Below, piece after piece: positions 49,371-58,497 of a DNA stretch of 64,000 nt. Position 1 is the first letter of the stretch, and each line of letters begins with the position of its first letter. Source of the stretch: Bryobacterales bacterium (GTDB lineage: Bacteria > Acidobacteriota > Terriglobia > Bryobacterales > Bryobacteraceae); contig JAIXKK010000102.1 of the NCBI GenBank assembly GCA_026954325.1, forward strand, positions 16,032 to 80,031. The letters run 5' to 3'. The translations under genes were made by a program, and so were the position numbers. Under the pieces are notes generated by a model. The model saw nothing but the letters and a program-made list of their open reading frames with translations. It was not told where the DNA came from and did not search any database.

Positions 49371-50315
49371 ATGACACCCTCCTCCCCTCTTCGCTGCGGT
49401 CCGGCCGGCTGGGCCTTCCCTCATTGGGATCGCCTCGTCTACCCCTCCCCTAAACCCCGTGCCTTTCATCCCCTCGACTTCCTCTCCCGTTTCTTCGATG
49501 TCCTCGAGATCAACTCCTCCTTCTACCAGCCTCCCGCCCCCGAGGTCGCAAAACTCTGGGCCGCGAAAATCGCCCACAACGAACGCTTTCGCTTCACCGC
49601 CAAACTCCACCGCCGCTTCACGCATGACCGCGTGCTCGATGCCGCGGAAATCGAGCGTTTCCGCGAAGCCTTGCGCCCCCTCGAGGAAAGCGGCCGGCTT
49701 GGATGCGTGCTCATGCAGTTCCCCTGGTCCTTCCGCTTTACCGAAGAGAACCGCGAGTACTTCATCCGCCTGCGCCGCGCATTTCATGCCTACCGCCTGG
49801 TAGCCGAGATGCGGCATGCAAGCTGGATGAGCCAGGAAGCCCTGGGCGCTTTCATCGATTATCACGTCGGCTTCGTCAACATCGACCAGCCGCCCCACGT
49901 CAAGGCTATGCCGCCTACCGCCTTCCTCACCTCCTCCATCGGCTATGTGCGCCTGCATGGAAGAAACAACGAACACTGGTTCCGGGAATATTCCAAACCC
50001 GCCCAACGCGGCTTGCGATACGACTACCTGTACTCGCCCGCCGAGTTGGCCGAATGGAAACAGCGGATTGAGCGCATCCGCTCGTTTGCCGCGGAAACCT
50101 ACGTCATCACGAACAACGACGCCGCCGGGAAATCCGTGGTGAACGCGCTCCAGTTGATGGCGATGCTCGACGGCCATAAGCAATTGGCCCCCGAAGGGCT
50201 GCACGCGCGCTACGGGCGCGCCTTGTGGGCCTATGCGGAACGGCCTCGGCAGCAGGCGTTGTTCGAAATGTGTCCGGCGCCCGAAACCCCTGCTCCACAC
50301 AAGGCGGTGGCTTGA
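49371..50315 (+). CDS. DUF72 (YecE-family) protein
   Basis: A 314-residue TIM-barrel-like protein of the DUF72 family. Landmarks are RCGPAGWAFPHW at the start, FDVLEINSSFYQPP, FRFTAKLHRRFTHDR, LGCVLMQFPWSFRFT, VAEMRHASW, YVRLHGRN and YVITNNDAAGKSVVNALQL near the end. The biochemical function of the family is not known; a metal- or nucleic-acid-related role has been proposed only from structure. The length is normal (about 240-320). It has its own promoter and it converges with the AI-2E exporter gene, with 3 bp between the stops. Confidence 0.85.
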   Translation: MTPSSPLRCGPAGWAFPHWDRLVYPSPKPRAFHPLDFLSRFFDVLEINSSFYQPPAPEVAKLWAAKIAHNERFRFTAKLHRRFTHDRVLDAAEIERFREALRPLEESGRLGCVLMQFPWSFRFTEENREYFIRLRRAFHAYRLVAEMRHASWMSQEALGAFIDYHVGFVNIDQPPHVKAMPPTAFLTSSIGYVRLHGRNNEHWFREYSKPAQRGLRYDYLYSPAELAEWKQRIERIRSFAAETYVITNNDAAGKSVVNALQLMAMLDGHKQLAPEGLHARYGRALWAYAERPRQQALFEMCPAPETPAPHKAVA

Positions 50316-50318
50316 GCC

Positions 50319-51491
50319 TCAGTCCCCCAGCAGCTTGCCGTAGGGCTCGAGTTGGCGCACATTATCGCAAACCGCTTTAAGCCCCGCCGTAATCGGAATG
50401 CCCAGAATCAGCCCCGCCGCTCCCCACAATGTACCCCAGAACATCAGCGATATCGTGACAGCCAGCGGATTGAGGTGCACGCGGGCGCCCACCAGTTTCG
50501 GGTAAAGCAGGTTGAGCGCCAGCAAATGGAGAAACGCCACGCTGCTCCCGACGATCAGATAGAAACCCACCTTGGTGTGCAGCGGCAGAGCGGCGAAGAA
50601 AGGCGGAATGAGCGCCAACGGCATGCCGATGTAAGGAATCAGGCTCAGAAACGCGCTCACCGGACCTACCAGAAGAGGAAACGGCAGTCCGGCAAACCAG
50701 AACAACAGCGAACTCACCACCGAGAGAAACAGGCCCAGAATGAAATTGCCCACCACGTAGGCGCGAGCCATGTCGGCCACGCCTTCCCAGCTTTTTCCAG
50801 CCACCATGCGGTCCGGCCCCTCGAAGAGCTGAAGGAAGCCGCGCCGCAGATGGTCGCGCCAGCTCAGCATGAAGTACACCAGAAAGGGCACGAACGACGC
50901 CATCAGCAGCACGTCGTAAAACGACCGCAGGTAGGAATAGACCGTGTTGACAATCGGCTCCTTCTCCTGGCTGAGGCGCACTTCCTGGATGCTGCTGGCC
51001 GCAAGCGATGGCGGCTCGGCCGAGCGGCGCTTGGACGCGCTTTTCTGCGGAGCCGGGGGCTGCGTCGAAATAATCTGGGCCGTCTTCCCTTCGCGCTGCA
51101 GCCGCTTCGGTACGACGATGTTATTGATCGACGCCTCTGTATGTTCCAGCTTGCTCACCACCACGTCCACCAGTTCGTTGATCCGTTCGCTATACGCGGG
51201 CAAATCAGCCAGCAGACCCAGCGCCTGTGTGTAGAAGGCGAGCACGCCGAAATAAACGAACAGCAGCGCGAGGCTGCAGGTAAAGAAACTCGCCAGTCCG
51301 CGCGGCATCCTCATGCGCATGAACAGCGCCACCAGGGGATCGAGAATAAACGCAAGAATGACGGCGGTCGTGACGGTGATGAAAAACACCCGGCCGAAAT
51401 ACAACAGTGCGACGACAGCCGCAAGTCCGGCGAGGAAGGTGCCGGTTACCTTCGGCTTACGAACAGAAAAGGAGGTTGAAAGCAGCTCCAC
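50319..51491 (-). CDS. AI-2E/PerM-family exporter-like membrane protein
   Basis: A 390-residue inner-membrane protein of the AI-2E (YhhT/PerM/TqsA) superfamily. Two helices lie near 18-55 and one at 65-92, then a soluble charged stretch (95-190) with a Lys/Ser-rich insert (PQKSASKRRSAEPP), and a C-terminal block of about five helices with PFLVYFMLSWRD, GNFILGLFLSVVSSLLFW, IPYIGMPLALIPPF and GVLWGTLWGAAGLILGIPI-like segments. Members export small signals or act as Na+/H+ antiporters; the substrate is unknown. The cytoplasmic or periplasmic insert is longer than in E. coli TqsA. It is alone on its strand. Confidence 0.82.
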   Translation of the reverse strand: MELLSTSFSVRKPKVTGTFLAGLAAVVALLYFGRVFFITVTTAVILAFILDPLVALFMRMRMPRGLASFFTCSLALLFVYFGVLAFYTQALGLLADLPAYSERINELVDVVVSKLEHTEASINNIVVPKRLQREGKTAQIISTQPPAPQKSASKRRSAEPPSLAASSIQEVRLSQEKEPIVNTVYSYLRSFYDVLLMASFVPFLVYFMLSWRDHLRRGFLQLFEGPDRMVAGKSWEGVADMARAYVVGNFILGLFLSVVSSLLFWFAGLPFPLLVGPVSAFLSLIPYIGMPLALIPPFFAALPLHTKVGFYLIVGSSVAFLHLLALNLLYPKLVGARVHLNPLAVTISLMFWGTLWGAAGLILGIPITAGLKAVCDNVRQLEPYGKLLGD

Positions 51492-51546
51492 TGTCTTCGA
51501 ATCCGCACCAAGGTGGGCCTTACCGCTAATCTAACATGCGCGGCCC

Positions 51547-51552
51547 TATAAT
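51547..51552 (+). promoter_or_regulatory. -10 box upstream of ruvX-mltG
   Basis: Consensus TATAAT at 51547-51552 lies 12 nt before ATG 51565 and would give a leader of about 6 nt. No -35 is evident 16-18 bp upstream. Confidence 0.4.
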
Positions 51553-51564
51553 GAGAACGGCAGG

Positions 51565-52026
51565 ATGAATCATTCGGTTTCCGGATCACAAAAGAGAATT
51601 CTCGGGCTCGACGTGGGTTTGCGGCGCATCGGGCTCGCGCTCAGCGACCCCCTTGGGATCACGGCGCAGGGAATCGAGACTCTGGCGCGCCGGAATCTGA
51701 AGAGTGATCTCGCCGGCTTGACCCGGCTGGCGGAGGACTTCGGCGTGGGGTTGTTCGTCGTTGGATTGCCCCTGCACATGAGCGGAGAGGACAGCCGTCA
51801 AGGCGGCTGGGTCAAGGACTTCGCCGCCCGCCTCGAGCAACGCAGCCGAATTCCGGTACGTCTATGGGATGAGCGGCTTACGACGGTGGAAGCAACCCGC
51901 GTGCTGCGCCAGAGCGGCATCAGCCTCGAAAAACGCGCCAAGGCCGTGGACCGCCTCTCAGCCGTCCTGATTCTGCAAAGTTATCTGGATTCCCTCCCGG
52001 GAGTGGGCGATTGGCCAGACGAATAA
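51565..52026 (+). CDS. ruvX: RNase H-fold pre-16S rRNA nuclease / Holliday junction resolvase-like RuvX (YqgF)
   Basis: A 153-residue RNase H-fold protein. The first acidic motif is ILGLDVGLRRIGLALSD (D16), followed by LFVVGLPLHMSGED, LWDERLTTVEA (with the catalytic glutamate) and the aspartate in AVDRLSAVLILQSYLD. YqgF proteins process the 5' end of 16S rRNA and are also annotated as putative Holliday junction resolvases. It overlaps mltG by 16 nt, an arrangement common in bacteria (ruvX-mltG). Confidence 0.92.
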   Translation: MNHSVSGSQKRILGLDVGLRRIGLALSDPLGITAQGIETLARRNLKSDLAGLTRLAEDFGVGLFVVGLPLHMSGEDSRQGGWVKDFAARLEQRSRIPVRLWDERLTTVEATRVLRQSGISLEKRAKAVDRLSAVLILQSYLDSLPGVGDWPDE

Positions 52027-53072
52027 GAACCGCGATCTTTTTGGCCTTGGGTATGCTCCTCCTCGCCGCCGGGATCGGAGCCGCCCTGGTGGTGTCGCTC
52101 CGCCTGCCCTACTCGCCCGCGAACGGGGAGGTCTTCATCGACATCCCCCGCGGCGCGGGCGCCCGCCAGATCGCCCTCATGCTCCAGGACGCCGGAGTGC
52201 TGCGCGCAAGCTGGCAATTCCTGCTCATGCGAGCCATCCGGCCCCGTGCCCCGCTGCAAGCCGGCGAATACCGGTTCGCCGAACCGGCCGGCGTCTGGAA
52301 AGTCTATGAGCGCCTCGCCAGAGGGGACATCTTCTACTACCAAGTGACCATCCCGGAAGGCAGCAACCTCTTTGACATCGGCGAAATTCTGGAAGAGCAG
52401 GGGCTCTTGACGGCGGCTGAATTCCGCAAGGCGGCCTCCAAGCCGGATCTTATCCGGGACATCGCGCCCGATGCGCCCAGTCTCGAAGGTTACCTGTTCC
52501 CCGCCACCTACCGCATGACCAGGCACACCACGGCGCCGGAACTGTGCAAGGAAATGACGGACCGGTTCCGCAGAGCCTGGAAGGAACTGAAGGGAACGGC
52601 GCCGGTCCACGAGACGGTTACCCTCGCTTCCCTGGTGGAGAAGGAAACAGCCGTCCCGGACGAGCGCCCCGTCGTCGCATCGGTGTTCCGCAACCGTTTG
52701 GACGGCCACATGCGCCTCGATTGCGATCCGACTACCATCTACGCCGCCCTGCTCGAGGACCGCTACCGGGGAACTATCTATCGTTCCGACCTCGAAAACC
52801 GGCATTCCTATAACACCTACCAGCACACCGGCCTTCCGCCCGGACCCATCGCAAATCCCGGAAGCGAGTCTCTCCAGGCGGCGCTGCGTCCCGCCGGCAC
52901 GCGGTTCTTGTATTTCGTGGCGAAGTCAGACGGTTCCGGCGGACATGTGTTCACCACCAACGTCGATGCCCACAACCGGGCTGTCTCGGAGTATCGTCGT
53001 GGCCAGCAAAAAGGAAAGGCTTCAGCGCCGGCTGCGGGAACTGCTCGCGGCCGAAAGATGGGAACTGATTGA
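52011..53072 (+). CDS. mltG: Endolytic murein transglycosylase MltG (YceG)
   Basis: A 353-residue protein. One N-terminal membrane helix (about 8-30), a LysM-like segment (PEGSNLFDIGEILEEQG, 115-131), and the YceG catalytic domain with the glutamate E210 in SLVEKETAV, RPVVASVFRNRL, RLDCDPTTIYA and YNTYQHTGLPPGPIANPG. It cleaves nascent glycan strands next to the membrane and so limits glycan length. The start is TTG 52011, with GGGAG upstream and lying within the ruvX end. It overlaps the next gene by 74 nt. Confidence 0.92.
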   Translation: MARRIRTAIFLALGMLLLAAGIGAALVVSLRLPYSPANGEVFIDIPRGAGARQIALMLQDAGVLRASWQFLLMRAIRPRAPLQAGEYRFAEPAGVWKVYERLARGDIFYYQVTIPEGSNLFDIGEILEEQGLLTAAEFRKAASKPDLIRDIAPDAPSLEGYLFPATYRMTRHTTAPELCKEMTDRFRRAWKELKGTAPVHETVTLASLVEKETAVPDERPVVASVFRNRLDGHMRLDCDPTTIYAALLEDRYRGTIYRSDLENRHSYNTYQHTGLPPGPIANPGSESLQAALRPAGTRFLYFVAKSDGSGGHVFTTNVDAHNRAVSEYRRGQQKGKASAPAAGTARGRKMGTD

Positions 53073-53484
53073 GCAGCAGCGGGCGGAGAGACTGCGCCGG
53101 GAACTGGGCCCGGCCGGAAAAACGCTCTTTCGCGGCCTCCTGCGCGAATGCGGAGTCCCTTTGTCTCCTTTAGTCGAAGGCGTCCGCCAGGACAACCTCG
53201 CGCACCTCGAGCGCACCCTTCTTCAACTCGCGCAGGAATACAGGCAGGGGGCCGAGCGAGGCGACAGGGACCAGCAGCGGCTCTGCCGCCGGGCCGTCAT
53301 CGAGGCCAAGGACCACGCCCGTCTGGTATCCCACAACCCTAAGGTGAGCCGCGAGAAACAGTTGGAAAAAGAGGAGATGGTCCTTTGGATGATGACGTGG
53401 CTCGAAAATCCCGGGGTCTTCGAGGCCTGGGTCCCGCTGCGCAAGAGCCATCTGCGCGGCGAACGCGTGGATGGCCTACTGTAG
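52999..53484 (+). CDS. Hypothetical cytoplasmic helical protein downstream of mltG
   Basis: A 161-residue highly charged, mainly helical protein that I do not recognise. Notable stretches are ERLQRRLRELLAAERW, CRRAVIEAKDHARLV and EEMVLWMMTWLENPGVFEAWVPLRK. No signal or membrane segment. The start GTG 52999 is preceded by GGAG (52988-52991) and lies inside the mltG 3' end (74-nt overlap), so it belongs to the ruvX-mltG operon. It overlaps the convergent exported-protein gene by 9 nt. It may be a lineage-specific cell-division or wall accessory protein, by context only. Confidence 0.55.
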   Translation: MASKKERLQRRLRELLAAERWELIEQQRAERLRRELGPAGKTLFRGLLRECGVPLSPLVEGVRQDNLAHLERTLLQLAQEYRQGAERGDRDQQRLCRRAVIEAKDHARLVSHNPKVSREKQLEKEEMVLWMMTWLENPGVFEAWVPLRKSHLRGERVDGLL

Positions 53485-53787
53485 CTCGACGGATTCGGCC
53501 TTGATCACTTCCCCGTCCCGTTTGCCGGTTACTTTGGCCTTCAAATCCTTGTCCTTGCCGGAGGCTTTCAGCTTCGAGAGCGTTATGGCATTGCCCGTCT
53601 CATCCAGCTTGACGAACTTGCCGTCGGAGAGCACCAACCCGTAGCCGCTCTTCGCGCAGGAGAGCGCGCACTGCCGCGTATGGTTGGCGGCATCCTTACC
53701 CCTGCACGTGACATCCACGATGGTTCCGGACCAGGTCTCGGCATTCGCGGCCAGGGCAACCAGGGAGAGAGCAAAGACTTTCTTCAT
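53476..53787 (-). CDS. Small exported protein of unknown function
   Basis: A 103-residue protein with signal peptide 1-17 (MKKVFALSLVALAANAE). The mature part is a small beta-rich domain (WSGTIVDVTCRGKD, YGLVLSDGKFVKLDE and AKVTGKRDGEVIKAESVEL). Three cysteines (TCRG, QCAL, SCAK) lie in its first half. This matches a type of exported protein frequent in Acidobacteriota with a cell-envelope location, but the function is unknown. Start ATG 53787 has a GGAG Shine-Dalgarno; the longer frame is excluded because it has no signal peptide. Convergent with the gene before, overlapping by 9 nt. Confidence 0.65.
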   Translation of the reverse strand: MKKVFALSLVALAANAETWSGTIVDVTCRGKDAANHTRQCALSCAKSGYGLVLSDGKFVKLDETGNAITLSKLKASGKDKDLKAKVTGKRDGEVIKAESVELQ

Positions 53788-53880
53788 TTTGAAACTCCAC
53801 GACCAGGATACACCTCTAATGAATTTGGGCCGCCGGCGCCTCGCGCGAACCGATATGCTCAAAGATCGTGGAGAGACTCT

Positions 53881-53909
53881 TGCCAGTCGCCGGAGCAATG
53901 TTTATACTG
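53881..53909 (+). promoter_or_regulatory. Sigma-70-like promoter before the small HTH gene
   Basis: TTGCCA (53881-53886), 17 bp, then TATACT (53904-53909). A GGGAG Shine-Dalgarno follows at 53933-53937, before the starts at 53942/53946. Confidence 0.55.
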
Positions 53910-53945
53910 GCATTTTTCCGGGCCTGAATCTGGGAGAACGAATGA

Positions 53946-54209
53946 ATGCCCCGAAACGATGAATTCGATCCAATGGCGACGCGCCGTGAGGCGGCGATGT
54001 TCTACGGGCTGTTCCTGCGCGGTCACTCGGCGGATGCTATCCGGAAAGACATCGATATCCCCAAGGAAACATTGCGTAAATGGCAGACTCATTACCGCCG
54101 CGGCGGTCTCCGCGACACCTTGCAGCGTGTCTATGAGTACCGCAAGCAGGTCCTGGCGATCTTCGATGAACTGGTAACTAACGAGCGCAATCGCGCCCGC
54201 CTTCAGTAG
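53946..54209 (+). CDS. Small helix-turn-helix protein
   Basis: An 87-residue protein with one homeodomain-like helix-turn-helix: AAMFYGLFLRGHSADAIRKDI and IPKETLRKWQTHYRRGG, followed by a helix (TLQRVYEYRKQVLAIFDELV) and a basic end. The HTH resembles those at the N-terminus of transposases or terminase small subunits, but there is no nuclease domain and no terminal repeat. It may be a free-standing regulator or the remnant of a mobile element. A strong TTGCCA-17-TATACT promoter and Shine-Dalgarno precede it. It overlaps the convergent pump gene by 7 nt. I do not recognise a named family. Confidence 0.6.
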   Translation: MPRNDEFDPMATRREAAMFYGLFLRGHSADAIRKDIDIPKETLRKWQTHYRRGGLRDTLQRVYEYRKQVLAIFDELVTNERNRARLQ

Positions 54210-57200
54210 ATTTTCTCTTCCACATCCTCCGCCGGCTTCTTCGGACTGAACATCGGATAAAGCACCGGAAGCATGAATAACGTCAACAGCGTGGACGTCG
54301 CCAAGCCCCCAATCACAACGGTCGCCAGCGGACGCTGCACCTCCGCTCCCGTCGTGGTGGCGAACGCCATCGGCACAAACCCCAGACTCGCCACCAGCGC
54401 CGTCATCAGCACGGGCCGAAGCCGGGTGCTGGCCCCGTTCACCACTGCCTCCATCGTCTCCCATCCTTCTGACCGCAGCCGGTTGATGTAACTCACCAGC
54501 ACGATTCCGTTCAGCACCGCCACTCCGAACAAAGCAATGAACCCGATCGAGGCCGACAGGTTAAGGTTCAAGTCCCGGAGCCAGAGCGCGGCTATCCCGC
54601 CCACCAGCGCAAAGGGTACGTTTAACAAAATCAGCAGCGACAACCGCACGGACCGGAACGTGGAGTACAGTAGACCGAGAATGATCAAAATCGAGGCGGG
54701 AATCACCACCAGCAGCCGCTTCATGGCCCGCTCCTGGTTCTCAAACTGCCCCGCCCAATCGATCGAGTAGCCCGGCGGCAGCGCCACCTGCCGCGCAATT
54801 TTCTCCTGCGCCTCGACCGCAAAACTGCCCAGGTCGCGCCCGCGGACATTCGCCTGAACCACAATGCGGCGTTGCGCGTTTTCCCTCGAGACCACCTCCG
54901 GGCCGCGTTCCGCGGTAATCCGCGCCACCTGCCCAAGGCGGATGCGCTCCCCTCCCGGAGCCGACAGCGGAATCTCTTTCATCGACTCGGAGTCGTTGCG
55001 GTAGTTCTCGGGCAGGCGGATGACGATGGGAAATCGCCGCTGCCCCTCAATGTAGTCGCTGACGTCGCGCCCCGCCACCGCCGCCTCCACCGTCTCGCGC
55101 ACGTCGGAAACGTTCAACCCGTAGCGGGCCAGATCGGCGCGGTCCGCCCTCACCCGCACCTCACCCACGCCCGAAATGATTTCCATTTGCGCATCGGCCG
55201 CGCCGCGGATGGCGGAGAGCACGCGCAGACTGCGCTCGGCAATCTGCTCCAGCGTGTGCGCATCGTCGCCGAAGATCTTCAGCGCCACATCCGCCTTGAT
55301 CCCCGACACCACCTCGTCCAGACGCATCGCCATCGGCTGCGTGAAGTTATACGCCACGCCCGGAATCTGTTCCAGCCGCGCCGCCATCTTGTCCACCAGT
55401 TCATCCTTCGTCCTCGCCGTGGTCCACTGCTCGTGAGGCTTCAAAAGGACATAGACGTCCGCTTCATAAATTCCCATCGCCTCCGTGGCCAGGTCCGGAC
55501 GGCCGAGCTTGGTCGTCACGCCGGTCACCTCGGGAAATTCCAGCACCGCCTTTTCGATCCGCTCGCTCACCTCGACGGAATCGGACAACGAAATCCCCGG
55601 AAGCTTGCGCGTGGTGATGAGCAGCGATCCCTCATCGAGGCGCGGCATGAATTCGGTGCCGATAAACGCCAGCGATCCGAGCGCGCTGCCCACCATCAGC
55701 AAACCGCAGAATATGACTGCATACCGGCGCCGCAGCGCCAGTCGCAGCGCGCGTGTGTAGAAATCGCGCACCCGCGGAAACCAGCCCTCCGAATGCGGCT
55801 TGACCCCTTTGCGCATCGCCACCACCGCCGCCGCCGGAACCATCGTGAGAGCCAGCACCAGAGATCCCGCCAACGCCGAACACACCGTGATCGCCATCGG
55901 CCGGAACATGCGCCCCTCCAGCCCCTCCAGGGCGAAGATGGGCAGATAGACGGCAATAATGATCGACACGCCGAAGACGATGGGACGGGCCACTTCCACC
56001 GCCGCGTGATAGACGCGATCCACCACCCGGAAGTCCGTTTCTCCCGGCTTGTGCTCCAGACGCCGCACGGCGTTCTCCATCATCACGATGGCGCCGTCGA
56101 CGATCATGCCGAAATCGATCGCGCCAAGGCTCATCAGGTTGGCCGAAATGCCGAAATACGCCATCCCCATGAAGCCCACCAGCATCGAGAGCGGAATCAC
56201 TGCCGCCACGATCACCGCGGCGCGCCAGTTCCCCAAAAACACAAACAGCACCGCCATCACCAGCGCGCCCGCTTCCAGCAGGTTCCTGCGCACCGTCCGG
56301 ATTGTCCCGTTGATCACAATCGACTGGTCGTAAAAGGGAACAATGCGCACCCCCTCCGGCAAAGTGAGAGACGCGATCTTCGCTTTCACGGCCTTCAGGA
56401 CATCGTTGCCGTTCTCCCCCTTCAGCATGAGCGTCATGCCGCTGACCGTCTCCCCCTTCCCGTCCGCAGCACCGCCCCCTGGCGCTGCATGGGCTTGTCG
56501 CTCACCGTCGCCACCTGCTTCAAGAGCACCGGAGTGCCCGCCTTCGAGCTGAGAACGATCTGCTCCAGGTCTTTGATCCGATTGACGCGGCCGAGACCCA
56601 GAACCGTGTACTGCTCCGAGGCGTGCTCGATATAACCGCCCCCGAAGTTCGAGTTGTTTTCCTTGACCCGTTCAAACACGTCGCGCAGCGTGAGACCGTA
56701 GCGGTAGAGGCTGATGGGGTCCACCTCAATCTGCACCTGCCGCGTCTCCCCGCCCCACGTGTTCACCTCGTTGATGCCCCGCACCGCGCGAAGCTGGTTC
56801 TTGATCTGCCACTCTTGCAGCGTCTTTAACTCCATCGGAGAGAGCGTCCGGCTCTCGAGCGTGTATTGATAGATCTCCCCGAACGCCGTCGCCACCGGGC
56901 CAAGCGTCGGCTCCAAACCCTGCGGAATCCGCGCCCGCACCTCCTGCAGCCGCTCATTGATCCACTGCCGGGCGAGATACACGTTCACCGCATCATCAAA
57001 CACCACCGTCACCATCGATAGCCCGAGCTTCGACACCGAGCGGATGCTCTGCGTCTTCGGAACCCCCATCAGAATCACCTCGATCGGATAGGTGACCAGT
57101 TGTTCCACCTCCGTCGGCGGCATCGCCGGGCACTCCGTGATCACCACCACCTGATTGTTCGTCAAGTCCGGAAACGCGTCGATCGGAATGTTATAGACCG

Positions 57201-57288
57201 TATACACGCCCGTGGCAATCAGAACCACCAGTCCGGCGAGCACAAGCAGCCGGTTGCGCAGATGGAATTCAATGATGCGGTTCAGCAT
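54203..57288 (-). pseudogene. Heavy-metal RND efflux pump CzcA-type, split by a -1 frameshift
   Basis: Two frames cover one pump. 57288-56434 encodes the first 284 residues: the N-terminal helix (LLVLAGLVVLIATGVYTVY), PAMPPTEVEQLVTYPIE and the porter start. 56437-54203 encodes the remaining 744: the rest of the porter domains, LGAIDFGMIVDGAIVMMEN (a DFG-x3-D-x6-EN signature of the Co/Zn/Ni-type HME pumps) and twelve membrane helices in total. Adding one G at about 56466 restores a continuous protein of about 1028 residues. The frames meet in an ATGA overlap, so a second ATG follows the early stop. Neighbouring czcB and czcC are intact. A sequencing error is also possible. Confidence 0.85.
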
Positions 57289-58497
57289 CTATTCGGAAAG
57301 CGATCCTTTCAGAAGCTGCGACTTGAGCGTGAAGCTGCCTTGCGTAACAATCTGCTCCCCCGTCCTCAAGCCGCGTGTCACTTCCAACTCGTGGTCGAGT
57401 ATCCGGCCCGTTTCAATCAGCCTTGCCTCGAAACGGTCCGGTGCCTTCCGCACAAAGACCGTGGACTTCCCGTCCACCTGCTGAACCGCCGATTCGGGAA
57501 TGAAGATCCCCTGGGCGCTGCCACCCGCGTTGATCTCCGCGGTGGCGTACATCTCCGGTTTCAGACGTCCCTGGCCGTTGGCGAGTTCCACGCGCACAGG
57601 CACGGTGCGCGTAGCAGGGTCCAATTGGTCTCCCAGCTTGGTCACCCGCCCCGGAAAGGCTTGCTCCGGATAAGCCTGAACCCTCACGGTCACCGGCATA
57701 CCCAGACGAACCTTGCCCAAGTCTTCTTCATTCACTGCCGCAATCATCCAAATGGTGGAAAGGTCGGAAATAACGAACAATTCGTCGCCTGGACTGGCCA
57801 CCGACCCCGGCGTCACATTGCGGCTCAGCACCACTCCGTCGGCGGGCGATTTCACCGGTATCAGATCCGCCATGTGGTCATGCTCGTCACCTGACTTCTG
57901 ATCGTGATCGTCAATTCCCACTTGCAGAAATTCCACCAGGTGCTGTCGCGTACGCCCCAGTTCCGTCTCGGCGTTCTCCACCGCCACCTGCGCGTTCTTG
58001 AACTCCGTTTCGGCATGCTCCACCTGTTCCAGGGACGCTGCCTTCAGGTCATACAGCCGGTGCGCGCGGTCCCGCTGGCGCTGGGCGTAGGAAAGCACCG
58101 TCTTCAGCCGCGTCAACTCCTGCGTGGCCTTGCGGTACTCGGCGCGGGCCTCGTGAATGTCGTGGCTGTGCAACCCGGCCAGCAACTGGTCTTTCCGCAC
58201 GCGGTCCCCCGGATTCACGTTCACGCGCACAATGCGCCCATCGGTGATCGAACCCACATGCCACGTGCGGTTTTCATTCACCGAGAGCCGGCCATTCACT
58301 TCGATATGCTGCGCCAGGCTCCGGGGCGTGACTTCTTCCACCACCAGATTCGCCTGCTTCTGCTGGTTGGCGTCGAGAATAATGTCTTTGTCCGCCGGTC
58401 TCGTTTCCTTGGCGGATGGAGCCGCGGGCGCCGCCTCCGGCGATTTCGAGCAGCCGCCGGCGAGCAGCGCAAGCATCACAACAACAGCGGGTCTCAT
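57289..58497 (-). CDS. RND efflux periplasmic adaptor lipoprotein, CzcB/CusB type
   Basis: A 402-residue membrane-fusion protein. The lipobox LLAGGC puts the lipidated cysteine at residue 16. Residues about 60-130 and 190-260 are barrel-sandwich halves (VNPGDRVRKDQLLAGL and SPADGVVLSRNVTPG), 115-185 a coiled-coil hairpin (LKAASLEQVEHAETEF), then beta barrel. A His/Asp-rich loop (DDHDQKSGDEHDHM) inside the hairpin could bind metal. It joins the pump to the outer-membrane channel. The stop abuts the pump start with no gap, so the three genes are one operon (czcC-czcB-czcA order). Confidence 0.88.
   Translation of the reverse strand: MRPAVVVMLALLAGGCSKSPEAAPAAPSAKETRPADKDIILDANQQKQANLVVEEVTPRSLAQHIEVNGRLSVNENRTWHVGSITDGRIVRVNVNPGDRVRKDQLLAGLHSHDIHEARAEYRKATQELTRLKTVLSYAQRQRDRAHRLYDLKAASLEQVEHAETEFKNAQVAVENAETELGRTRQHLVEFLQVGIDDHDQKSGDEHDHMADLIPVKSPADGVVLSRNVTPGSVASPGDELFVISDLSTIWMIAAVNEEDLGKVRLGMPVTVRVQAYPEQAFPGRVTKLGDQLDPATRTVPVRVELANGQGRLKPEMYATAEINAGGSAQGIFIPESAVQQVDGKSTVFVRKAPDRFEARLIETGRILDHELEVTRGLRTGEQIVTQGSFTLKSQLLKGSLSE

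Noticed and set aside
56434..56437. Treating the two pump frames as two normal genes
   Set aside because: The first ends inside the porter domain and the second begins there; one added base restores a standard pump length and sequence.
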